Under the pieces are notes generated by a model, which worked only from the letters and a program-made list of their open reading frames with translations, searched no databases and had not been told where the DNA came from. From CAZGMJ01 sp964526785 (GTDB taxonomy: Bacteria; Planctomycetota; Phycisphaerae; Sedimentisphaerales; Anaerobacaceae): a stretch of DNA of 64,000 nt. This document shows, piece after piece, positions 49,705-57,109 of this stretch. Position 1 is the first letter of the stretch. Each line of letters starts with the position of its first letter. Both the position numbers and the translations under genes were made by a program. The stretch is taken from NCBI GenBank assembly GCA_964526785.1, contig CAZGMJ010000018.1:1-64000 (forward strand). Direction: 5' to 3'.

Positions 49705-50235
49705 ATGTTACATTCCGTTACGGGCGCGACCCCTGCGCCATCACTTTGTCAGTACGTCCGGGAGGCCACGAGTATAGAGCCCGATGAGCGCAGGCAGTCG
49801 AGTCTGCCGGCGGGTGCGCTGCAGGGTATCCGGGACTCCGCGCGACGGACTGTAAGCGAATCCGGGTTCATTGATCGGGAAACATCCAGATCGGAGATGA
49901 TTCAGGAATTCCTCGGTGTAGGGCGCGATGGAGCGCCTGTTGACAATCTGCAAAGAAATGGGGAAGGCCTGTTCTCCATTCTGAGCAGGACATCGCGAGA
50001 AATCCTCGAGAGTATCTTGAAGTCCGATGGTTTTATCGGGCGCACTACTCCACGTTCGGAGATGATCCAGGTGACGCTCGGTCTCGGTCGTTATGCGCCC
50101 GATCCGATGGAACAGCCGGTCATGCTCAGCGCCGCCGCTCGCATTGCGCAGTTCTGTTCGAGCCTGATGCAACAACAGCCGCAGCGCGCGATCCGCACTC
50201 ACAGCGCGTCGACCGGTCTCGATATCCTGGCATGA
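49705..50235 (+). CDS. Unknown protein with an internal duplicated GFI..RSEMIQ motif
   Basis: A 176-residue soluble protein, not recognised. Two copies of a motif are seen: SESGFIDRETSRSEMIQEFL with GVGRDG, and KSDGFIGRTTPRSEMIQVTL with GLGRYAP, about 60 residues apart, suggesting an internal duplication of a unit of about 60 residues. Between them is a helix (ILSRTSREILESILK). There is no signal peptide or membrane segment. The start has AGGAGG seven bases upstream and is preceded by purine-rich repeats. It is convergent with the beta-helix gene and precedes the CBS protein on the same strand. Confidence 0.6.
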   Translation: MLHSVTGATPAPSLCQYVREATSIEPDERRQSSLPAGALQGIRDSARRTVSESGFIDRETSRSEMIQEFLGVGRDGAPVDNLQRNGEGLFSILSRTSREILESILKSDGFIGRTTPRSEMIQVTLGLGRYAPDPMEQPVMLSAAARIAQFCSSLMQQQPQRAIRTHSASTGLDILA

Positions 50236-50410
50236 GAGGATCGACAGGCAGGTGGGAATCGAGCCCCAGGCCAACACATATGTCCAATGGCGATAGCATG
50301 GTGACTTCAAAAGCGCGGATTTGCGCACTTTTCTCAGAAGTGACATGCTCTTCCTGTCGATATTGAAAGCGGGTCAAGAGAGTTGCTATTCAATTGGAAG
50401 AGGACCACTT

Positions 50411-50812
50411 ATGATCAAAGCTCGAGAGATCATGACGCGGGACGTTGTTGTCGTTACGGAAGATACTCCCATTATCGAAGCGCTGGAGCTACTGATCAGG
50501 CACCGAATCAGCGGTATTCCCGTAGTGGATTCGGAGATGCGAATCACAGGGATGTTATCTGAGCGGGACATGCTCAGGCTTCATAACGAAGGAGAGGCTG
50601 TTCACGGCCAGTTGGTTGCCGATTACATGACACAGCCGGCGGTGTTCTTCGATCAGAACGAGAGCGCTTGGGATATTGGCAAGTGCTTTTCCGAATACTA
50701 CATACGGCGGGTGCCGATCACCGACGACGGCAGGGTTGTAGGTATTGTCAGCGCCAAGGACGTGTTGGAAGCGATTCTCGATGCGGTGCACGCGAACGGA
50801 CCAACTCGCTGA
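50411..50812 (+). CDS. CBS-domain pair protein
   Basis: A 133-residue protein made of two CBS domains. CBS1: AREIMTRDVVVVTEDTPIIE, then LLIRHRISGIPVVD and ERDMLRLHNEG. CBS2: VADYMTQPAVFFDQNESAWD, then YIRRVPITDDGRVVGIVSAK. CBS pairs bind adenine nucleotides such as AMP, ATP or SAM and act as sensors. No catalytic or transporter domain is attached, so it is a stand-alone regulator. The start at 50411 has GAGG seven bases upstream; the frame is open 30 codons further, without a site. An inverted repeat (TGAAAAAGG, AGC, CCTTTTTCA) at 50842-50862 may terminate it. Confidence 0.87.
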   Translation: MIKAREIMTRDVVVVTEDTPIIEALELLIRHRISGIPVVDSEMRITGMLSERDMLRLHNEGEAVHGQLVADYMTQPAVFFDQNESAWDIGKCFSEYYIRRVPITDDGRVVGIVSAKDVLEAILDAVHANGPTR

Positions 50813-51289
50813 GGTGCTGTTGACATCTTGATTGCGGCATATGAAAAAGGAGCCCTTTTTCAGAGGCGTGGGCAGGGCCTGTAAATGCCAGGCCCGCGCT
50901 TGTGGCTTGAGTTTTCCCTCTTCGGTCTGCCAGCCATTCAATCGGCAGGCTGTGATCACCGTTCGAATATCCACACGAGGTATGTTTCATCAACCGATGA
51001 CCGGGTAGCGTTCGCCAGGGCGCGGTAGAATCGCGGGCGGAGGTCTGCTTGCGGTTTGGTCATCCGGTTAACATGCGACCGGGCTTTCCGGCTGATTGCG
51101 TCCTGCTTACATTCCAAAACTGTCCATGAATTGCATCAGTTATCTGCATTCGCTGTTGCATTTCAGCCGGCACAACCACGGCCGTCGTCCGCTTTTCTTT
51201 CCTGATTGTAAGTATTGCTTTCCAAAGGGTTTGTGTGTTTTTTCCGCTCGCGGTTCCCTGGCTTCGGTCTGTCCTGAGGGCGAAAGCAC
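50813..51289. other. Intergenic region with possible terminator hairpins
   Basis: TGAAAAAGG and CCTTTTTCA at 50842-50862 form a 9-bp stem, and GGGCCTG/CAGGCCC near 50875-50894 forms a second hairpin. No gene was recognised in the remaining 400 bases up to the promoter at 51290. Confidence 0.4.
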
Positions 51290-51318
51290 TTGACTTTGCA
51301 GGTTAAGATAGGTAAGAT
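51290..51318 (+). promoter_or_regulatory. Promoter with conserved GTTAARWTRGG spacer element (copy 3)
   Basis: TTGACT at 51290-51295 and TAAGAT at 51313-51318, 17-base spacer ending GTTAAGATAGG. The leader to the ATG at 51466 is about 140 bases. Confidence 0.65.
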
Positions 51319-51465
51319 GGGGCGTATAAGGAGTGTGTGTGACTAAGGAAGAGGTCTCTATTGGAAATGAAGCAGGCGCTCATCGTATGAGTGCACATGT
51401 TGCACACTGGAAGGTTTTGATCGAGCGGGCGCTCGCACAGCAGTGCAACGAAACAGGAGGCTCAG

Positions 51466-52071
51466 ATGAAAAGGTGTTTGATTGCAGTTTTGTGTACAGC
51501 GATTCTCAGCGGTTCGGCCTATGCCGGGCCGACGCTATTCTCTGACAACTTTGACTCAGAGAACGGCGGCAACGAAAAACTGAATTACGAAGGTTTCACG
51601 AACTGGACTGTTTCGGACGGGACTGTGGACCTCATCGGCAACGGGGGTACATATGATTTTCTGCCGGGCAACGGTCTGTATGTGGATATGGACGGTTCAA
51701 AGAAAGACGCCGGCAAGATGACGTCCGACAATATCAATCTTGCGGCCGGCACGTATTTGCTGAGTTTCGATCTGGCGGGTAACCAGCGGAACGATACACC
51801 TGAGCAGGTTACTGTCGAGGTGTTGCTTGGTCCGTTGTTCAGCAAGTCGTATAGTCTGAGCCAGCATGCCCCGTTCCAGACGTTTACTGAGATATTCACT
51901 GTGCCTACGGATCAGCCCGTAAAACTTACCTTCGCAGGGGCGCACGGCGACAATATCGGCATGCTGCTGGATAACGTGGCCGTCAGCGTGGTCCCGGCTC
52001 CGGGGGCGTTTCTGCTTGGCAGTCTCGGTGCGGGACTGGTTGGGTGGCTGCGCAAGCGCAAGTCACTGTAA
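51466..52071 (+). CDS. Exported protein with VPAPG-type PEP-CTERM-like tail
   Basis: A 201-residue protein: signal peptide CLIAVLCTAILSGSAYAG and a beta-sandwich mature domain (FSDNFDSENGGNEKLNYEGF, LDNVAVSVV near the end; carbohydrate-binding-module-like). The C-terminus VVPAPGAFLLGSLGAGLVGW plus LRKRKSL is a PEP-CTERM variant with PAPG in place of PEP. CAGGAGG lies six bases before the ATG. A terminator-like hairpin follows at 52099. Its own promoter with the conserved spacer is at 51290. The function is probably in the extracellular matrix. Confidence 0.82.
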   Translation: MKRCLIAVLCTAILSGSAYAGPTLFSDNFDSENGGNEKLNYEGFTNWTVSDGTVDLIGNGGTYDFLPGNGLYVDMDGSKKDAGKMTSDNINLAAGTYLLSFDLAGNQRNDTPEQVTVEVLLGPLFSKSYSLSQHAPFQTFTEIFTVPTDQPVKLTFAGAHGDNIGMLLDNVAVSVVPAPGAFLLGSLGAGLVGWLRKRKSL

Positions 52072-52098
52072 GCGACCGCCGCCATGTCATGACTCTGC

Positions 52099-52130
52099 AA
52101 GGCCGCAACTCCTTTTGCGGCCTTCTTTGC
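52099..52130 (+). terminator. Terminator after the 51466 gene
   Basis: AAGGCCGCAA (52099-52108) pairs with TTGCGGCCTT (52115-52124) across a 6-base loop, followed by CTTTG. Confidence 0.65.
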
Positions 52131-52389
52131 TGCGCCGGTTAGAGGGCAGATTCTCGCCACCCGAATTGCCCGAAGAGGCCAACGTCATGCTCCCATTGTA
52201 TGCGGAGTGCGCTTCGGCTATCTCATAGAAACCACAGATATTGCGCTCTGCGCAGAAAATTTGTAGTGACATTGTCGGCTATTGACATTTGGCGCATTTT
52301 CTTCAAAAAAATCTTTCGGTGTAACCCCAGTATTAACATGGTGTTGTTAGGTGTGTCTTGCCTAATCGCCCTCTTTTGCCCTATTTGTC
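52131..52389. other. Intergenic region before the structured-RNA unit
   Basis: About 260 bases without a recognisable gene. A TTGACA-like box near 52282 is seen without a clear partner. Confidence 0.35.
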
Positions 52390-52417
52390 TTGCAAGCATG
52401 GGGCGACTTTCTATAAT
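52390..52417 (+). promoter_or_regulatory. Promoter for the structured RNA
   Basis: TTGCAA at 52390-52395 and consensus TATAAT at 52412-52417 with a 16-base spacer; the predicted start is near 52424. Confidence 0.6.
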
Positions 52418-52423
52418 TACTTA

Positions 52424-52530
52424 TGCTGCTGATGCAAACTTAATGGATTAAGCCGCAAAGTGGAATACACTGGCATACAGGCATCAAGCAGCGAGGAGAC
52501 GGGGTGATGAAATCACACGTCTCCTCTTTT
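52424..52530 (+). ncRNA. Structured RNA candidate with closing stem and intrinsic terminator
   Basis: GCTGCT GATGC (52425-52435) pairs with GCATC A AGCAGC (52481-52492), an 11-bp stem with one bulge. Inside are AAAC, a hairpin CTTAA-TGGA-TTAAG (52439-52452), then CCGCAAAG and two short loops (GAATACA, GCATACA). One base later a 9-bp terminator GAGGAGACG/CGTCTCCTC (52493-52526) with an inner GTGAT/ATCAC stem ends in TTTT. The unit could be a stand-alone RNA or an aptamer plus terminator. GCAAAC and CGCAAAG recall c-di-GMP-I riboswitches, but the third helix is too short to claim that class. Confidence 0.55.
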
Positions 52531-52779
52531 GCTAAGAGGGAAGGCCCATCTGTCTTGTTCTGGTTCAATCTCATCGCATGACATTTGGCTGCCGTCACAT
52601 CAATGGATGACAATTGCGACGGTCCAGACACTGCATGGGTGTTGTTGAGTTTCTAGTCCGTGGTGTTCGGTTGCGAGAACTGCTGTCGGGCAGAGACCTA
52701 CTGGCCCATAACGCGCAGTCATCTATCTGCGGGGCAAAACAAGTGTGCGGGCCGGGCGGCCCGATGGCATGACACGGAT
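52531..52779. other. Intergenic region, nothing recognised
   Basis: About 250 bases after the terminator; no frame with a recognisable product. Confidence 0.35.
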
Positions 52780-53445
52780 TCATTTTTTCGATTGTTTACG
52801 ATTGGCTGCGAGGTTCTGTATTTGTTCCTTGTTGCACTTGAAGAGAAAGCAGATGTTCCTGTAGAAATGGATCGAAGCGATATCTCTAACGAGATGGCTC
52901 GGCTGACCCTGCAGATGCACATCGTCCACCAGTTGCTTGAGAAACTCGACGGTGGTGTCGTATTTCCGAAAGCCGCCGCCGTATTCCGGGATATATGACG
53001 TATGCAGGTCTTCAATCACATAGATTCCCATCGGGCTCAGGAACGGCCAGAGTGTCTGGAGGCTTGTGATCTGTTCGTGCATCCAATGACCGCCATCGTC
53101 GATGATGATGTCGAAGTATCCACCGGCCTCAGATACAACGCGCTCGAGGAATGCATGGTCGCTCTGATCGCCGATAAAGATGCGGGTCCGTTCGGTTTGG
53201 AATCGCCTGCAGTCTTGGCGGATGTCGATGCCGAATATTCGGGCTTTCGGGAAGTAATCTTCCCACATCCTGAGCGAGCGCCCCTCTTCGACACCGATTT
53301 CGAGCAACCTGATCGGCCAGTGGCGCAGCTGTGCGAATGTGGCGTCATATAAGTGGGTGTAGCTGTGTTCAGTCGAACTCTTGTCGGTGCCGTGTTTTAT
53401 AGCGAGCTGGTCAAGTATGGAGTTGCTGTGTGAATTTTTCTTCAT
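52780..53445 (-). CDS. Class I SAM methyltransferase of the MycE/CmcI-like group
   Basis: A 221-residue cytoplasmic methyltransferase. HGTDKSSTEHSYTHLYDATF at the N-terminus, then IRLLEIGVEEGRSLRMWEDY (SAM motif I), ARIFGIDIRQDC, FDIIIDDGGHWMHEQITSLQ with the metal-binding residues, and MGIYVIEDLHTSYIPEYGGG are the typical series for the macrocin O-methyltransferase/cephalosporin-hydroxylase-like family, which methylate sugars or secondary metabolites. The end is a short Lys/Asn tail. The ATG at 53445 has GAGAG five bases upstream; the frame's first ATG at 53457 has no site. No biosynthetic neighbours are visible, so the substrate is unknown. Confidence 0.85.
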   Translation of the reverse strand: MKKNSHSNSILDQLAIKHGTDKSSTEHSYTHLYDATFAQLRHWPIRLLEIGVEEGRSLRMWEDYFPKARIFGIDIRQDCRRFQTERTRIFIGDQSDHAFLERVVSEAGGYFDIIIDDGGHWMHEQITSLQTLWPFLSPMGIYVIEDLHTSYIPEYGGGFRKYDTTVEFLKQLVDDVHLQGQPSHLVRDIASIHFYRNICFLFKCNKEQIQNLAANRKQSKK

Positions 53446-53724
53446 GGCGTCTCTCATTGGCTTTCTTCACATATCGCGCTGTGGACAATAGCAACTCCTG
53501 CGCAACTTTGCAAGGTTTTCTAGGCGGTACTCGGTTGGTCTTGTGCCACTTCGACGGCTGCGCATCTCACACGGCTGATGCGGACAATGTTCCAAGGAGA
53601 GAAGACCTCTCGCGTCGCAGTACGGCGCTCATGTACTTGATTTGTGCGCGTTCAGGCGGTCTAATACGCATGTTGTGTGAGTGTGCCCCAGTACGAGAGA
53701 TACGGTCAGGTATTGAAGACAATT

Positions 53725-54366
53725 ATGGGTCCCGAATTGGAAAACAAGTCACAATTCATTGATGATGAAAAGCCCGAGAAGGAACAGAGGCCGGTCGCTT
53801 TCTCTGCGCAGCCGGCGGGTTTCTGGGTTCGAGTGCTGGCGGCATTCATTGACGGTTTGGTCCTGCTGCCTGTCGCGGCGCTGCATCTGCGCAATATGAC
53901 GATAACGAAGAGCCTGCCTCTGTTCCTTCTAAGCGTGGTACCCAACTTCCTCTATAAACCCCTGATGCAGTGGCGTTATGGTGCGACTCTGGGGAAAATG
54001 GCCGTGGGGTTGGTGGTTGTGGATGAAGACGGACATCTGCTGAGCATTGTCAGGGCGTACCTCCGCTTCCTTCCAAATCTGCTGCTGGGGGCAGTGAGTG
54101 TGACGGGAACGTTGGCGGTCTTCGGGACGGAGGCTTTCAGGCAGGCCCGCTCGCTGGACTCCCTGGGTGAACTACAGATACCCGCTGCGCTTGGCATGCT
54201 GCAGGGGGTTCTTGCGGCGTTTGTCCTTGCCGACTGCCTGGCTGTGGTCTTTACTCTGCGCAAGCGGGCGATTCACGATTTCATGGCGGATTCGTATTGT
54301 GTCATAGGCAGATCGCTGAAGTATCGAGACGAACCGGAAGAAGAGGGTGACTCGGGTGCTATGTAG
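53725..54366 (+). CDS. RDD-family membrane protein
   Basis: A 213-residue integral membrane protein of the RDD family. Four hydrophobic segments are visible (VRVLAAFIDGLVLLPVAALH, LPLFLLSVVPNFLYKPLMQW, LPNLLLGAVSVTGTLAVFGT, ALGMLQGVLAAFVLADCLAV). The hallmark first-helix RxxAxxxD motif reads VRVLAAFIDG, and GATLGKMAVGLVVVDEDG is the conserved loop. RAIHDFMADSYCV near the end is also typical. Function is unknown for most members; some affect ion or osmotic balance. The start is uncertain: GTG 53677 or ATG 53725, neither with a good ribosome-binding site. Confidence 0.8.
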   Translation: MGPELENKSQFIDDEKPEKEQRPVAFSAQPAGFWVRVLAAFIDGLVLLPVAALHLRNMTITKSLPLFLLSVVPNFLYKPLMQWRYGATLGKMAVGLVVVDEDGHLLSIVRAYLRFLPNLLLGAVSVTGTLAVFGTEAFRQARSLDSLGELQIPAALGMLQGVLAAFVLADCLAVVFTLRKRAIHDFMADSYCVIGRSLKYRDEPEEEGDSGAM

Positions 54367-54416
54367 TTTCCAGTAACGGGGTCCGAACAAGAAGGATGAA
54401 TGAAAGAAGGTGTACA

Positions 54417-55565
54417 ATGAAGCGGAAGATGTGTTTTCCAGGTACGGCGGGACGAGGTTTCGCATTTGTGTTGCTGATTGTCTGCTGCGGTTCGGCCTTG
54501 TCGGCCGGGCGCGCGGCGTCCACGAACACTGCATGGGGCAAGGACGGCCCCGGCGAATTCAAAATCTATCGCGGAATCAACATCAGCCACTGGTTGTCGC
54601 AGAGCGGTCGGCGAGGGCAGCAGAGAAGGGAGTACTTCACCGCAGAAGACGTCAAGTATCTGGCCTCGCTTGGTTTCGATCATCTGCGTCTGCCGGTCGA
54701 TGAGGAGCAATTGTGGGATGAGGCAGGGAACAAGGAGACCGAGGCGTTCGGCCTGCTGCACAGTGCGATCCGCTGGTGTCGGGATAAGCAGTTGCGTGTC
54801 GTCGTCGATCTGCACATATTGCGGTCGCACCATTTCAATGCCAGGGACAAGCCGCTGTGGACGGATCCGGCCGAGCAGGAGAGGTTTCTGCAGCTATGGC
54901 GGGAACTGTCGGCCGAGTTGAAGCAATACCCGGTAGGACTGGTCGCGTATGAGTTGATGAACGAGCCGGTGGCGGACGATGCGGCGGATTGGAACCGGCT
55001 GGTGGCCAGGGCGGTCAAGGAGATTCGCAAGACCGAGCCCCGGCGGAAGATCGTGATCGGTTCGAACAAGTGGCAGTCGGTCAATACGTTCGATCAACTT
55101 GAGGTGCCCGAGGGCGACCGGAATATCATCCTGAGCTTTCATTTTTACAATCCGATGCTGGTGACGCACCACCAGGCATCGTGGACCGGCGTCGGCAAGT
55201 ATAAGGGGCCGGTGCACTACCCGGGCAAGCTCGTTCGCGATGAGGACCTGGAGGGTCTGCCCGAGGACGTCCGGCGTACGGTTGGGTGGAGCAACGGCGT
55301 ATACGATCGCGAGCGGCTGGAGAGCATGCTGGGAAAGCCGCTGCATATGGCCGAAAAGACGGGCCTTCCTCTCTATTGCGGCGAATGGGGATGTATCGTC
55401 AAGGCCCCGCGCCAGGTACGCCTGCAGTGGTATCGCGACATGGTGCATATCCTCAACAAGCACAAGATCGCCCGCGCGAACTGGGACTATAAGGGCGGTT
55501 TCGGCATCAAGAGCCGCGACGGTGAGCCGGACGACGGACTGATCGACATACTAACGGGGGATTGA
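54417..55565 (+). CDS. Secreted GH5-family cellulase-like glycosidase
   Basis: A 382-residue exported endoglucanase-type enzyme that would hydrolyse beta-1,4-linked glycans. The signal peptide is FAFVLLIVCCGSALSAGRA. The TIM barrel of family 5 shows YRGINISHWLSQ, LASLGFDHLRLPVDEEQLWD, VVVDLHILRSHHFNA, GLVAYELMNEPVADD with the acid/base Glu and LPLYCGEWGCIV with the nucleophile Glu; the ILSFHFYNP strand fits too. AAGG lies six bases before the ATG at 54417. The stop overlaps the start of the next gene (TGATG), so the two are translationally coupled and likely act on the same polysaccharide. Confidence 0.92.
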   Translation: MKRKMCFPGTAGRGFAFVLLIVCCGSALSAGRAASTNTAWGKDGPGEFKIYRGINISHWLSQSGRRGQQRREYFTAEDVKYLASLGFDHLRLPVDEEQLWDEAGNKETEAFGLLHSAIRWCRDKQLRVVVDLHILRSHHFNARDKPLWTDPAEQERFLQLWRELSAELKQYPVGLVAYELMNEPVADDAADWNRLVARAVKEIRKTEPRRKIVIGSNKWQSVNTFDQLEVPEGDRNIILSFHFYNPMLVTHHQASWTGVGKYKGPVHYPGKLVRDEDLEGLPEDVRRTVGWSNGVYDRERLESMLGKPLHMAEKTGLPLYCGEWGCIVKAPRQVRLQWYRDMVHILNKHKIARANWDYKGGFGIKSRDGEPDDGLIDILTGD

Positions 55566-57040
55566 TGTTGAATCGCAGGGCGTTTTTGAAGCGTATGCAG
55601 ACGGCGGCACTGACAGGGGTCGCCTTGTCGGCACGTTGCACGGGTGGAGAGAGCCGGGCTGAATCAGACGGGATTGCTACGGGTCGGCGGGACTATATCG
55701 CGATGGTTGAGAGCCATCTGGAGGCCCTTGCTGCTGTTGGCCGTGACAACTATGGTCCGGTGAAGACGGGAATGTGGCTGGCTTCTATCGACACGAGGAA
55801 CAGAAGACCGTTGCGGGACAACAAGGCCGGGAGAGTGTACCGTCTGATCGGTGCTCCGAACGGTTCGAGCTTCTACTGGGACCAGCCACTGGTGGTTGCC
55901 GGATTCGAGCTGACGCGCCTGACAAGACGTCCGCAGTATGCGCGCATGGCGAGTGAGTACATAGAAGCATTCCTGGATCGCTGTGTCGCCGACGATGGGA
56001 TGTTTGAATGGGGTAATCACAAATACTACGACGTCTATACAGACGAGATTGTGGGCTTCTCGGGAAGCTGTCACGAACTGCGTCCGATTACCCCGGCCTG
56101 GGAACTGCTGTGGCAGCACGATTTCAAAGCCTGCGACAGATATATCCGTCGGATGTGTGAACGTCACGTGTATGACAAGGCCACAGGTGGCTTCAACCGT
56201 CATGATGACGGCAATCGCGGACATGCGTTCATAGAGGCCGGTGGCATACTTGCCGAGTCAGCCGCGTGGTTGTACGGCAAGACCCAGGACAGACAGTGTC
56301 TCGATACAGCTCTTCGAATTGCGCGGTACAGCTACGGCCACCGGGGCGAGAACACCGGTCTTCTGGTGAACGAACCGGACAACGGACGTTGGGACTCCAA
56401 AGTAGCAACTACTGAGACCGGCGTATGGGCACAATCCTTGCTTCGAGCTGCTGAGTACACCGGTTCTGCGGAGTTTGTGCAGATGGCCGGCGAGACTGTT
56501 GCCGCGTATCTCAAATACGGTTTTGACACTGAGGCCGGTCAGTATTACGGCCAACTGGATGTACAGACGGGCGAGCCGGTAGCGCCGCAGGCCGCGGGGT
56601 ATTGGCCGGGGGAATACTCTCGGATCTGGAACCCTGACCAGTGGCCAACGCATGATTACCCGATGGCAATGGCGAAGAGTTCTCTCTCGCTATACGAGAA
56701 GACTTCTGATGAGGCCTTTCTTGAAGGGGTCAGGCGATGGGCTTCGGTAATTGACGAGGATTCTCACGCTCCACGGGACCAGGCGGTCTATGCGGAGCAA
56801 TACGGCAGGTGCATCGATTTTCTTGCCAGGGCGGGGCGGGTCCTCGGGAACGACCGATGGCTGCAAATGGCTAACCGTCTTGCCGATGACGCGGTTGAAC
56901 GGATGTACGAAAACGGGATGTTTCAGGGATATCCTGGCGGCCATGTCTACGAGTCGGTAGACGGCGTGGGCTTCCTTGCTCTTGCTCTGATTTCACTTCA
57001 GGTAGAGGACAATCTGTGCGCCTACGGGATGAGCCTGTGA
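55565..57040 (+). CDS. Tat-exported alpha/alpha-barrel protein (glycan-processing enzyme-like)
   Basis: A 491-residue exported protein. The N-terminus NRRAFLKRMQTAALTGVALS is a twin-arginine signal. The body is rich in helical repeats around WxxA/GG motifs typical of (alpha/alpha)6 toroids of lyases, epimerases and glycosidases: YWDQPLVVAGFELTRLTRRP, GFNRHDDGNRGHAFIEAGGI, WAQSLLRAAEYTGSAEF and YPGGHVYESVDGVGFLALAL. No catalytic residue set can be named. It starts by overlapping the GH5 stop and forms a two-gene operon with it, so it probably processes the same glycan. Confidence 0.65.
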   Translation: MLNRRAFLKRMQTAALTGVALSARCTGGESRAESDGIATGRRDYIAMVESHLEALAAVGRDNYGPVKTGMWLASIDTRNRRPLRDNKAGRVYRLIGAPNGSSFYWDQPLVVAGFELTRLTRRPQYARMASEYIEAFLDRCVADDGMFEWGNHKYYDVYTDEIVGFSGSCHELRPITPAWELLWQHDFKACDRYIRRMCERHVYDKATGGFNRHDDGNRGHAFIEAGGILAESAAWLYGKTQDRQCLDTALRIARYSYGHRGENTGLLVNEPDNGRWDSKVATTETGVWAQSLLRAAEYTGSAEFVQMAGETVAAYLKYGFDTEAGQYYGQLDVQTGEPVAPQAAGYWPGEYSRIWNPDQWPTHDYPMAMAKSSLSLYEKTSDEAFLEGVRRWASVIDEDSHAPRDQAVYAEQYGRCIDFLARAGRVLGNDRWLQMANRLADDAVERMYENGMFQGYPGGHVYESVDGVGFLALALISLQVEDNLCAYGMSL

Positions 57041-57109
57041 GATGGTTCTGTCCTCTCTGGTTCGCAGGTGCTACAATGCTGCAGGCCAGTCTCTCTATGG
57101 AGGCCTTGG

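Noticed and set aside
49741..50346. 201-codon minus-strand frame
   Set aside because: The plus-strand gene at 49705 has a strong AGGAGG site and a repeated motif; the minus frame has neither.
52424..52492. Assignment as a c-di-GMP-I (GEMM) riboswitch
   Set aside because: The core words are similar, but the P3 helix is too short and the tetraloop differs; left as an unclassified structured RNA.
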